NCBI GenBank assembly: GCA_002491945.1
Contig: DKWX01000050.1
Location: 10,680 to 74,679 of the forward strand
DNA: 64,000 bases
Direction of reading: 5' to 3'
DNA from: Porphyromonadaceae bacterium UBA7141
Lineage (GTDB): Bacteria; Bacteroidota; Bacteroidia; Bacteroidales; Muribaculaceae
Position 1 is the stretch's first letter. Each line of letters opens with the position of its first letter. The notes under the pieces are model-generated. The model was not told the origin of the DNA, made no database searches, and was given only the letters and a program-made list of their open reading frames with translations. A program made the position numbers and the translations under genes. This document shows, one piece after another, positions 27,631 to 35,019 of the stretch.

Positions 27631-28128
27631 TCAGTGCTTGAACAGGGCCTTGAACTCTTCGATGCGGCGTGCACGAATCTGTTTGTGTACCTTCCCTTTG
27701 TATCGGCACATTGCTTCGAAGGCTTCTCGGATGTTGCGGTTGCCATTGCGGAGCAGTTTCATGACAGATGAGTTGTTTACCCTGCCGGGACCTACATTAT
27801 ATGCAAGCACACCGAGCAGCAGTGAATCCTTGCCGTAGGTTTTGTAGAGGTCAGCGTATTTCTTCAGATCTTTACGGAGGAGGGCGTCAGCCTGTTTTTC
27901 CGAAAGTTTTTCACCTTTCCTGAATTTCTCCCCCGGCTGCACCTTGTGGCCATAGCCAACCAGAGGCCAATGTTGGGGAGAATGGAGAGTCTCGTACTTT
28001 TTGATGAGTTGCACAGCCTTTTCGAACTCGTGTTCCGTATAAGAGGGGTGAGAGGACGAGGTGGTGTTGGCATATGCGCCTACAGCCGCCATGATTGCAA
28101 CCATCAATGAAATGATAAACTTTCTCAT
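27631..28128 (-). CDS. Lysozyme-like (GH24-type) secreted protein
   Basis: 166 residues with a signal peptide (MRKFIISLMVAIMAAVGAYA). The mature part follows the T4-type lysozyme pattern: KKYE with Glu46 as candidate acid, HWPLVGYGHKVQPGE, LSEKQADALLRKDL, LLLGVLAYNVGPGRV and a C-terminal basic RRIEEFKALF. The usual catalytic Asp and Thr after the Glu (YxD...G.WTIGYGH) are replaced by Ser/His and Leu, so hydrolase activity is uncertain. Such phage-derived proteins are common in Bacteroidales genomes outside prophages. Start chosen at MRKF rather than four residues earlier. The strong minus-strand promoter at 28.6 kb would give a 450-base leader. Confidence 0.8.
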   Translation of the reverse strand: MRKFIISLMVAIMAAVGAYANTTSSSHPSYTEHEFEKAVQLIKKYETLHSPQHWPLVGYGHKVQPGEKFRKGEKLSEKQADALLRKDLKKYADLYKTYGKDSLLLGVLAYNVGPGRVNNSSVMKLLRNGNRNIREAFEAMCRYKGKVHKQIRARRIEEFKALFKH

Positions 28129-28140
28129 AACAAAAGTCAT

Positions 28141-28585
28141 TCCCGCTCATTGTGATGAAGCTGATGCCGTCGCGGCCGTCGCAGCTTCGTCCACACCCTC
28201 CCTCGCACTCATGGGGAATGATAAGAAGAATTAGTTGTTTTAGGGGTTATAAACTATTTGTAAGGACCTGCGTGGCGGGCATGACGGCCCTGAGAAACGT
28301 ACGTTGGTCCGGAGTCCGGCTCGCGCTTCCGCAAATTTGGCGTCGGCGCAAAGCCAATGGTCGGACCTGATATGTCGAAAGGGGGTCGCGAAGGGTGTGT
28401 AGGGTAGACCGGAGGAGAGCGCCGTCCGATGAAGGTCAGCGTCTGCCTGTCGGTGTGAGTGCTTCCCGCACACGCAGTGTCATGAAGTTAGCTTACTTCT
28501 TAATTGTCGTTTCAGTTCTCGCGCATAGCGTCGATGCACAAGACGGGAACTTTGTTATATAAGCTACTGTTGTTCCGTAGCTTAC
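28141..28585 (-). ncRNA. Candidate structured RNA or long leader upstream of the lysozyme-like gene
   Basis: No plausible protein is encoded in this part of the 697-base gap, yet it follows a consensus minus-strand promoter and is rich in complementary pairs. Minus-strand examples: CTGTTGT/ACAACAG and AAGCTAC/GTAGCTT interleaved at the 5' end; AGTTC/GAACT (near 28550 and 28517); GGTCCG/CGGACC (28367-28372 and 28305-28310) enclosing TTGGC/GCCAA; and GGGC/GCCC (near 28290-28276). No known RNA family (RNase P, tmRNA, SRP, 6S) signature was recognised, and no T-run terminator is seen before the lysozyme gene. It is either an independent RNA or a long 5' UTR. Confidence 0.45.
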
Positions 28586-28590
28586 AACAG

Positions 28591-28622
28591 CAAAGTTACT
28601 GAATTGTTTTTAGTCGACCAAA
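28591..28622 (-). promoter_or_regulatory. Bacteroides-type promoter directed left
   Basis: On the minus strand TTTG (28622-28619), 20 bases, TAACTTTG (28598-28591). A full consensus match. It would start transcription near 28584 into the structured non-coding region. Confidence 0.8.
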
Positions 28623-28730
28623 TAAATTGTGGTAGTTTTATGCTTTATAACATAATTTTACAACAATCTTGTTGAATGTTGCCAAGTCGGGTGCCGCATC
28701 TTGGTTGTGGCTGTACGGACACGCGGGAAT

Positions 28731-28761
28731 TTTGGCATCTCGGGGGAAGTGGCTATCTTTG
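28731..28761 (+). promoter_or_regulatory. Bacteroides-type promoter for the SpoU methyltransferase
   Basis: TTTG at 28731-28734, exactly 19 bases, TATCTTTG at 28754-28761. Full consensus. Transcription would start near 28768, about 58 bases before the ATG. Confidence 0.85.
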
Positions 28762-28825
28762 TAGTGCGGTGCGGCAATGGATTTCCGGCAAGCATCGCTG
28801 CAATTGACAAAGACAGAAAGAAATA

Positions 28826-29620
28826 ATGAAACTGATTGAAATAAAATCGCTTGATGACGAGCGTGTGAGGATGTTCGGTCGTCTGACCGATGCGCAGCTG
28901 CGCAATCGCCTGAATCCTGATTCGGCCATGGTGATTGTAGAGAGTCCGAAGGTGATTGAAGTGGCTTTGCGTCAGGGGTGGTTGCCGGAGGCTCTGCTCT
29001 GCGAAGCGCGTCATATTGAAGGTGATGCCGCAGGTGTCATTGCCATGATGTCTGATGATACCCCGGTCTATACTGCCGGGCGCGAATTGCTGGCTTCGCT
29101 CACAGGGTATACCCTCACAAGGGGTGTGCTCTGTGCGATGCGTCGCAGAGAGTGCGCTCCATTGGAAGAACTTATTAATGGGGCCCGACGTGTATGTGTG
29201 ATTGATGGAGTGAGCGACACGACCAACATCGGGGCGATTTTTCGCAGCGCCGCCGCTCTCGGCATTGATGCAGTGCTGCTGACCCCCACATCCTGCGATC
29301 CGCTCAACCGCCGTGCCATACGCGTATCGATGGGTAGTGTGTTTCTTGTGCCGTGGGGGTGGACGGATACTCCTTCCAGGCTTAAGGACTACGGATTCAA
29401 GACCGTCGCCATGGCTCTTCGCGATGATTCGCGCCTTCTTTCCGACCCGGAACTTCTATCCGAGCCGCGCCTTGCCATCGTCATGGGTACCGAAGGCGAC
29501 GGCCTTGCACAGGCCGAAATCGACAGCGCCGACTATGTGGTGCGTATCCCGATGCGTCATAATGTTGACTCTCTCAACGTGGCGGCGGCCTCGGCTGTGG
29601 CTTTTTATGCTCTTTGCTGA
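28826..29620 (+). CDS. TrmH/SpoU family RNA 2'-O-methyltransferase
   Basis: 264 residues of the SPOUT class. The knotted C-terminal domain has the three SpoU motifs: TTNIGAIFRSAAALG at 132-146, MGTEGDGL at 220-227 and IPMRHNVDSLNVAAASAVAFY at 241-261. The N-terminal about 110 residues are a substrate-binding domain resembling TsnR/RlmB-type enzymes. Methylates ribose in tRNA or rRNA; the exact site cannot be assigned. It is transcribed alone from a consensus promoter and converges with an SDR gene 24 bases downstream. Confidence 0.92.
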   Translation: MKLIEIKSLDDERVRMFGRLTDAQLRNRLNPDSAMVIVESPKVIEVALRQGWLPEALLCEARHIEGDAAGVIAMMSDDTPVYTAGRELLASLTGYTLTRGVLCAMRRRECAPLEELINGARRVCVIDGVSDTTNIGAIFRSAAALGIDAVLLTPTSCDPLNRRAIRVSMGSVFLVPWGWTDTPSRLKDYGFKTVAMALRDDSRLLSDPELLSEPRLAIVMGTEGDGLAQAEIDSADYVVRIPMRHNVDSLNVAAASAVAFYALC

Positions 29621-29644
29621 TACTTTGAGGTGAGAAGTGGGTGG

Positions 29645-30490
29645 CTAACTGTGAATTGTATGCCACAGAGACAGGTGCAGCCGTTGCCACAGGGGTGCAG
29701 GCACAAGGTTCTCAAGTGCGGTCAGAAGGCGCCAGCGCAGGCCGATTGTGGCAGTGCGCCGTGCTGTAAGAGTCGCCCGGAATATCATGTCGGCCGCACG
29801 TTCGGCCGGCATCTCCAGCAAATATTTCCGTTCGGGGTCGAGAAGCGGAGTGCGTGTCCATCCCGGACGGATATCCACCATCCGCAGCGGCAGGCGCAGC
29901 CTGTCGGCCTCCTGGCGCAACGCTTCGATATATGTTTGGTCGAACGCCTTAGATGCCGAATATGCCGGCATGTCGCCAAGCCCGCGGCATCCTGCCACCG
30001 ATGAAATCGCCACGATGCGTCCCCGACGGTGCGAATCGCGGAAATATCCGAAAGCAGCCGACAGCATACGCGCCATCCCCACGGCATTGGTCATTGCCAT
30101 ACTCACCTCAACGTCCGGGCTCAGGTCGGGATTATAGAGCAGTATTCCCGCACAATGCAGATAAATGTCAATCCCGCCGAGCGCATTCGCCAGTTCCACA
30201 AGCCGTTGCGGGGCATCTGCCGCATTCACGTCGAGCTGCATGGTGGTGACATGGTCGGGGGCGGACTTCTGCAACGCGGCCAAAGCCTCGGCATTCCGGC
30301 CAGTGGCCCCCACGGTCCATCCTGCGGCGATAAACCGTTGGGCCAGAGCCAGTCCCAGACCGGAAGTGGCTCCCGCGATAACCACGCGTCGCGTGGCGGA
30401 TAGTTCACCCTTCATCGGCATCCGTGTCTTGCGTCCGGAAGCCGACGGTATTGATACAGTAGTTTCGTTTCTTGTCATAAGTCTATCCAT
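29645..30490 (-). CDS. Short-chain dehydrogenase/reductase family protein
   Basis: 281 residues from this start. Rossmann motif VVIAGATSGLGLALAQRF with the TGxxxGxG-type glycine pattern, NAG-equivalent HCAGILLYN, catalytic Ser in AISSVAGCRG, and YxxxK in MPAYSASKAFD. A classical NAD(P)-dependent oxidoreductase with unknown substrate. An AAGGAG lies 10 bases before this ATG, but MKGELSATRR at 30415 is closer to the usual family start, so the first 25 residues may not be translated. It ends convergent with the SpoU gene. Confidence 0.85.
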   Translation of the reverse strand: MDRLMTRNETTVSIPSASGRKTRMPMKGELSATRRVVIAGATSGLGLALAQRFIAAGWTVGATGRNAEALAALQKSAPDHVTTMQLDVNAADAPQRLVELANALGGIDIYLHCAGILLYNPDLSPDVEVSMAMTNAVGMARMLSAAFGYFRDSHRRGRIVAISSVAGCRGLGDMPAYSASKAFDQTYIEALRQEADRLRLPLRMVDIRPGWTRTPLLDPERKYLLEMPAERAADMIFRATLTARRTATIGLRWRLLTALENLVPAPLWQRLHLSLWHTIHS

Positions 30491-30649
30491 CAGGATTTCT
30501 CTCCTTGCCGCCGGATGCAGCCAGGGTAATCAGATCGCGTATGCGGCCATATGCGCAGAGGCCATGTCCGGCATCTGATATCTGACAGGCCGCATACACA
30601 CCGTTACGGAATTGAATCATATTAAAAACGTTTAAACATCCGCTTAGTG

Positions 30650-30681
30650 TTTGGAATGCTGCGAAAATCTTTGTAATTTTG
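30650..30681 (+). promoter_or_regulatory. Bacteroides-type promoter for the pyrimidine genes
   Basis: TTTG at 30650-30653, 20 bases, TAATTTTG at 30674-30681. Would start transcription near 30688, about 105 bases before pyrC. The rest of the 303-base gap to the SDR gene shows nothing recognisable. Confidence 0.8.
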
Positions 30682-30793
30682 TACAAAAGGGTGTGGTGTG
30701 CCCAAGCCGCCGCATTCCGTCAGGGTTAGGCCCGGAGTCCTTGCGGGGAATCCGGATGAGCATTCCCCGGCATTAACATGGTACGAATAGCTG

Positions 30794-32074
30794 ATGAAAA
30801 ATACTACACTCGTAATAAAGGGGGCGGATGTGTACACTGCCGAAGGTATCCGCAAAGCGGATGTTCTGATCGGTGGCGCGCGTATAGTCCGCATGGCAGC
30901 CGACATACTGCCGGAAGAGGATATGGAGGTAATCGATGCCCGCGGGCTGACATTGCTTCCCGGGCTGACAGATATGCATGTGCATTTCCGCGAACCTGGA
31001 TTTGAGTACAAAGAGACGATTGCCGGAGGTGCTGAGGCAGCCCGTGCCGGTGGATTTACCACCGTCTGCACCATGCCCAACCTCAAACCTGCCCCCGACA
31101 CACCAGAGCATCTGCGCCCGCAGCTCGATGCAATCCGCGCCCAGCATCTGGTGCAAATTCTGCCGTATGCCACCATCACCCGTCAGCGCATCGGCGAGGA
31201 GACTCTGGCCGACTACGCTGCTCTCGCTCAGGAAGTGGCCGGATTTTCCGATGACGGATCCGGAGTGCAGTCGGAAGATGTGATGCGTGCCGCCATGAAG
31301 CGCATCGCTGCCACCGGAAAGATTCTGGCAGCCCATTGCGAGGTCAAAGAACTGTTGCGCGGCGGCTACATACACGACGGTGCCTATGCCAGATTCAACA
31401 ACCATCGTGGCATATGCTCTGAAAGCGAATGGCGCGAAGTGGAGCGCGACATCAACCTCGCCCGTGAGACGGGGGTGCGTCTTCATATATGCCACATCTC
31501 GACGGCCGAAAGTGTCGAGCTCGTGCGCCGTGCCAAACGCGAAGGGCTTCCGGTCACATGCGAGACGGCTCCGCATTATCTGTGGTTTACCGACGAAAAC
31601 CTTGCCAACGAGGGACGCTGGAAGATGAATCCCCCGATTCGCAGCGAATACGACCGCCGCGCCCTGCTGCTCGGCATCAAGGACGGCACGATCGACGCTA
31701 TCGCTACCGACCATGCGCCCCATGCCGAGCGTGAGAAATGCCTCGACCTGAAGCACAGCGCCATGGGAGTCGTAGGGCTGGAGACGGCGTTTGCCGCCAT
31801 ATACACCCGCCTTGTGGTGCAGGGGCGTACCGGCCTTGACCGCGTAGTGCAACTAATGTCGCTCACCCCGCGCCGCATACTAAAGCTTGGCGGATTCGAG
31901 AGTGGAGGCATCGCCGAGGGAGACCCGGCAATGCTCACACTTGTCGACCTCAACGCCGTGCGCCGTGTCGATTCCACGGCATTTCATGGCAAGGGGAGAG
32001 CCACCCCGTTCGAGGGGATGGAACTGCAGGGGTGGCCTGTGGCCACATTCTGCCATCCGGAAGGTGAGTGGTGA
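30794..32074 (+). CDS. pyrC: Dihydroorotase
   Basis: 426 residues. Third step of UMP synthesis, cyclising carbamoyl-aspartate to dihydroorotate. Metal-binding motif DMHVHFREPGFEYKETI near 60-76, second-metal histidine region AAHCE near 182, HISTAESVELV near 236, and catalytic TDHAPHA near 312. The HVHFREPG and FEYKETI pattern is class I (B. subtilis-like) rather than E. coli PyrC. A TIM-barrel amidohydrolase in the cytoplasm. It is the first gene of the pyr cluster, under a consensus promoter, followed after 71 bases by pyrK. Confidence 0.95.
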   Translation: MKNTTLVIKGADVYTAEGIRKADVLIGGARIVRMAADILPEEDMEVIDARGLTLLPGLTDMHVHFREPGFEYKETIAGGAEAARAGGFTTVCTMPNLKPAPDTPEHLRPQLDAIRAQHLVQILPYATITRQRIGEETLADYAALAQEVAGFSDDGSGVQSEDVMRAAMKRIAATGKILAAHCEVKELLRGGYIHDGAYARFNNHRGICSESEWREVERDINLARETGVRLHICHISTAESVELVRRAKREGLPVTCETAPHYLWFTDENLANEGRWKMNPPIRSEYDRRALLLGIKDGTIDAIATDHAPHAEREKCLDLKHSAMGVVGLETAFAAIYTRLVVQGRTGLDRVVQLMSLTPRRILKLGGFESGGIAEGDPAMLTLVDLNAVRRVDSTAFHGKGRATPFEGMELQGWPVATFCHPEGEW

Positions 32075-32093
32075 GATTCATAGGTATGCGATG

Positions 32094-32104
32094 CACTTAC
32101 TTAT
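32094..32104. repeat. Orphan end fragment of the interspersed repeat
   Basis: CACTTACTTAT, identical to the tip of the repeat arm, lies between pyrC and pyrK. No further element sequence is attached. Confidence 0.4.
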
Positions 32105-32145
32105 CAGACAAGGCATGACACCTGCTTGCGAGAATTCCGTATAAA

Positions 32146-32913
32146 ATGGAAAATAATCATACAATGACAAACATAGCGCATAAGCTCCGTGTGGTCGAGA
32201 ACCGCCAGCTCACGTCGCGCACCTGGAAGATGGTGCTCGAGGCCGACAAGGAAGGTATCATCACTGCTCCCGGACAATTTGTGAATCTTGAGGTGGAGGG
32301 TAAATTCCTGCGTCGCCCTATTTCTGTATGTGGCGTGGATGGCCGCTGTATCACCCTGCTATATGATGTGGTGGGAGAGGGCACCGAAGAAATGTCGCGT
32401 TGGCCTGAGGGTTATGTGGCCGATGTACTTGCGCCGCTTGGCAACGGATTCGACCCGTCACGCTCCGGCGACTCGCCGCTGCTGTTAGGCGGCGGCATAG
32501 GCGTGGCTCCCCTCTATCAGCTGGCACGCCGGCTTGTGGAACTCGGACGGCGTCCGGTGGTGATACTCGGGTTCAATACAGCTGCCGATGTGGTATGGGA
32601 GGAGGAATTCCGCCAGGCAGGAGCCGAAGTCTATGTGGCTACCGTCGATGGCAGCCGCGGCACAAAAGGATTCGTCACCGATGTGCCTGCGTGTGCCGAT
32701 CCCGCCCGCACCTACTTCTATGCCTGTGGCCCGCTCCCGATGCTCCGGGCCCTCAGCGACTCGATGCCCGTCAGTGGCGAGCTGAGTCTGGAAGCACGCA
32801 TGGCATGTGGGTTCGGAGTGTGCATGTGCTGCGTAGTGCAGACAGCCGACGGACCCAAAGGAATATGTAAGAAAGGACCCGTGTTCAGAAAGGAGGAACT
32901 AATATGGAAATGA
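32146..32913 (+). CDS. pyrK: Dihydroorotate dehydrogenase B electron transfer subunit
   Basis: 255 residues. FAD and [2Fe-2S] protein that passes electrons from PyrD to NAD+. A ferredoxin-reductase-like fold: RRPISVCGVD near 57-65 (FAD), LLLGGGIGVAPLYQLA near 112-127 (NAD), then the C-terminal cluster with Cys221, Cys226, Cys229 and Cys241. Overlaps pyrD by 10 bases, showing translational coupling of the two subunits. A second ATG (MTNIAHKL) 18 bases in is an alternative start. Confidence 0.95.
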   Translation: MENNHTMTNIAHKLRVVENRQLTSRTWKMVLEADKEGIITAPGQFVNLEVEGKFLRRPISVCGVDGRCITLLYDVVGEGTEEMSRWPEGYVADVLAPLGNGFDPSRSGDSPLLLGGGIGVAPLYQLARRLVELGRRPVVILGFNTAADVVWEEEFRQAGAEVYVATVDGSRGTKGFVTDVPACADPARTYFYACGPLPMLRALSDSMPVSGELSLEARMACGFGVCMCCVVQTADGPKGICKKGPVFRKEELIWK

Positions 32914-33851
32914 ATGAAAATGCCACATGTGCAGCCACCGCACCCCGCGACCTGAGCGTTACCCTGAGTGGCGTGCGCCTTCAGAATCCCGTAGTGCCAG
33001 CCTCCGGATGCTTCGGGTTCGGATATGTGATGGCCGAGTACTATGATATCGATTGCCTCGGATCAATCAGCATAAAGGGCACTACTCTCAACTCACGTTT
33101 CGGCAATCCGCTTCCGCGCACTGCCGAATGTCCCGCCGGAATGATTAACTCCGTAGGGCTTCAGAATCCCGGTGTCGACAAGGTGGTGGAAGTGGAGCTT
33201 CCGAAGCTTCGCGAAGTGTTTCATCAGCCAATCATCGCCAACATCAGCGGTTTCTCAATTGATGAATATGTGGAGGCCTGCCGCCGCATCGACGGGGCAG
33301 TGCAGGTGGGTATCATCGAACTCAATGTCAGTTGTCCTAATGTGCATGGCGGCGGCATGAGCTTTGGCACGAGCTGCGAGAGTGTGGCTGAAGTGACACG
33401 CGCCGTCAAGGCGGTCACCACCAAGCCACTCTATGTCAAACTCTCTCCCAACGTCACCGATATCGTCTCCATAGCGCGTGCGGCAGAGGATGCGGGAGCC
33501 GACGGACTCTGTCTGATCAACACACTGCTCGGAATGCGCATCGATGTGAAGACGCGACATCCGGTGGTGGCCAATGTGATGGGTGGTTTCTCAGGTCCGG
33601 CCATATTCCCGGTGGCAGTAAGGATGGTGTATCAGGTGTCGAAAGCATGCGGTATCCCTGTGATGGGATGCGGCGGAGTCAGCTCCGCCCGCGATGTGAT
33701 TGAGATGATGATGGCCGGTGCCACAGCTGTACAGGTAGGCGCAGCCAATCTCCGCGACCCATACGCCTGCCCGAAAATCATAGCCGCTCTTCCGGCAGAG
33801 ATGGAGCGCCTTGGCATCGACCGACTGTCAGATATAATCGGAGTGGTCTGA
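32904..33851 (+). CDS. pyrD: Dihydroorotate dehydrogenase catalytic subunit, class 1B
   Basis: 315 residues. FMN-containing TIM barrel oxidising dihydroorotate to orotate with NAD+ through PyrK. Features: VPASGCFGFG near 31-40, NPLPRTAE and GMINSVGLQNPG near 68-90, catalytic Cys144 in ELNVSCPNV, TTKPLYVKLSPNVTDI near 172, MGGFSGPAIFPVAVRMV near 220 and MGCGGVSSARDVIEM near 245. Class 1B is indicated by the Cys catalytic base and adjacent pyrK. After its stop a G/C hairpin (CCGCGGGG with CCCCGC) lies at about 33853-33885. Confidence 0.95.
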   Translation: MEMNENATCAATAPRDLSVTLSGVRLQNPVVPASGCFGFGYVMAEYYDIDCLGSISIKGTTLNSRFGNPLPRTAECPAGMINSVGLQNPGVDKVVEVELPKLREVFHQPIIANISGFSIDEYVEACRRIDGAVQVGIIELNVSCPNVHGGGMSFGTSCESVAEVTRAVKAVTTKPLYVKLSPNVTDIVSIARAAEDAGADGLCLINTLLGMRIDVKTRHPVVANVMGGFSGPAIFPVAVRMVYQVSKACGIPVMGCGGVSSARDVIEMMMAGATAVQVGAANLRDPYACPKIIAALPAEMERLGIDRLSDIIGVV

Positions 33852-33980
33852 ACCGCGGGGATGACCCTGGCCCCCCGCAGCGGGAGATTGGAGTCTGTGG
33901 CAGATACATAGCCCCCTCCTTAATCCCGCCGATTAAAATAAAATATCCCTATAATACTATATATACACTTCTATAATCCA

Positions 33981-34691
33981 ATGGAAAAAGAGAGAGATGT
34001 GATAATCGCCTGCGACTTCGGCTCAGCCGGTCAGGCATTGGAGTTTCTCGACAAGTTTGCTGCCGAAGAGCGGAAGCCCTTCGTCAAAATCGGCATGGAA
34101 CTCTATTATGCGGCCGGCAACGAGATAGTGCGCGAACTAAAACGTCGCGGCCACAAGATTTTCCTCGACCTCAAGTTGCACGACATCCCCAACACCGTGC
34201 GCAAAGCCATGAAGGTGCTTTCGGCTCTTGATGTGGATATGGTCAATGTCCACGCCTCCGGCACCCGGGAGATGATGGCTGCTGCCCTTGAAGGACTCAC
34301 ACGAGCGGATGGCACTCGCCCCCTGCTGATAGCAGTGACGCAGCTTACATCTACCTCCCAGCAGGCCATGAACGAGCAGTTGCGCGTAGAGGGCGACATC
34401 AACGATGTCATAGCCCATTACGCCCGCAACGCGCGAGAGGCCGGACTTGATGGCGTGGTGTGCTCGCCGCTTGAGGCCGGACTGGTCAAGGAAGCCTGCG
34501 GCCCGGAGTTTATGACTGTCACCCCGGGTATCCGTTTCGCCGATTCCGCTGCCGACGACCAGGTTCGCATCACTACTCCCGCCCGTGCGCGTGAGATAGG
34601 GAGCGACTTCATCGTCGTGGGCCGTCCCATCACGGCAGCTGCCGATCCCGTCGCCGCATGGCGTCGGTGTGTAGCCGATTTCTGTGGATAA
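33981..34691 (+). CDS. pyrF: Orotidine 5'-phosphate decarboxylase
   Basis: 236 residues. Last step of UMP synthesis. Group I (B. subtilis-type) enzyme: IACDFGSAGQALEFLDKF at the start, the DxKxxDI catalytic set FLDLKLHDIPNTV near 60-72, VHASGTREMM near 90, VTPGIRF near 177 and FIVVGRPITAA near 208. A/T-rich sequence (33930-33980) precedes it but no perfect promoter was found. A terminator and a copy of the interspersed repeat separate it from pyrE. Confidence 0.96.
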   Translation: MEKERDVIIACDFGSAGQALEFLDKFAAEERKPFVKIGMELYYAAGNEIVRELKRRGHKIFLDLKLHDIPNTVRKAMKVLSALDVDMVNVHASGTREMMAAALEGLTRADGTRPLLIAVTQLTSTSQQAMNEQLRVEGDINDVIAHYARNAREAGLDGVVCSPLEAGLVKEACGPEFMTVTPGIRFADSAADDQVRITTPARAREIGSDFIVVGRPITAAADPVAAWRRCVADFCG

Positions 34692-34699
34692 AATCTGAT

Positions 34700-34734
34700 A
34701 AAGCCTCACCGCCCTTCGGAGCGGCGGGGCTTTA
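34700..34734 (+). terminator. Probable terminator after pyrF
   Basis: AAAGCC..CCGCC pairs with GGCGG-GGCTTT (three bulged bases on the left arm) around CTTCGGAG, followed by TTTAAT. It would end the pyrC-pyrF transcript. Confidence 0.7.
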
Positions 34735-34751
34735 ATCTGAAAAGTAATCTT

Positions 34752-34935
34752 AAGTAAGTGCCCAAATTTAATTCATACAATATGCGGGACTTTTCTTTTA
34801 GTCGATTCCGGCACGGAGTGAATGAGAATATAAACGTATTCGACTCAACGACAATCCGGAGCGGCAAAAAAGAAGCCGCAGATTGTGGAAAAGATTCCCT
34901 TTCATTTGCTATCGGTTAAATTTGAACACTTAATT
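34752..34935 (+). repeat. Interspersed palindrome-ended repeat, full copy before pyrE
   Basis: Arms AAGTAAGTGCCCAAATTTAA (34752) and TTAAATTTGAACACTTAATT (34916-34935). Between: CATACAATATGCGGGAC, TTTTAGTCG, CGGCACGGAGTGAATGAG, GGAGCGGCAAAAAAGAAGCC and GCAGATTGTGG, AAAAGATTCCC and TTTGCTATCGG. GCGGC and GCCGC can form a small stem. It fills most of the 328-base gap between pyrF and pyrE. Confidence 0.88.
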
Positions 34936-35019
34936 GCCCCGATATCTCTACCGTCCGGGGAGCATCGAGATGGCTCCGCCCGACATAAAGTATCCATAAC
35001 CGACAATACAATACCCCAA

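Noticed and set aside
27631..28128. Prophage remnant indicated by the lysozyme gene
   Set aside because: No neighbouring phage structural, integrase or holin genes; the protein has a standard signal peptide.
28152..28473. Short frames on both strands in the 28.1-28.6 kb region
   Set aside because: Both strands are open for about 70 codons, Arg-rich and uninformative, better explained by structured non-coding DNA.
34752..34935. CRISPR array or IS element in the repeats
   Set aside because: Copies are dispersed singly, not spaced in tandem, and no transposase or cas gene is in the window.
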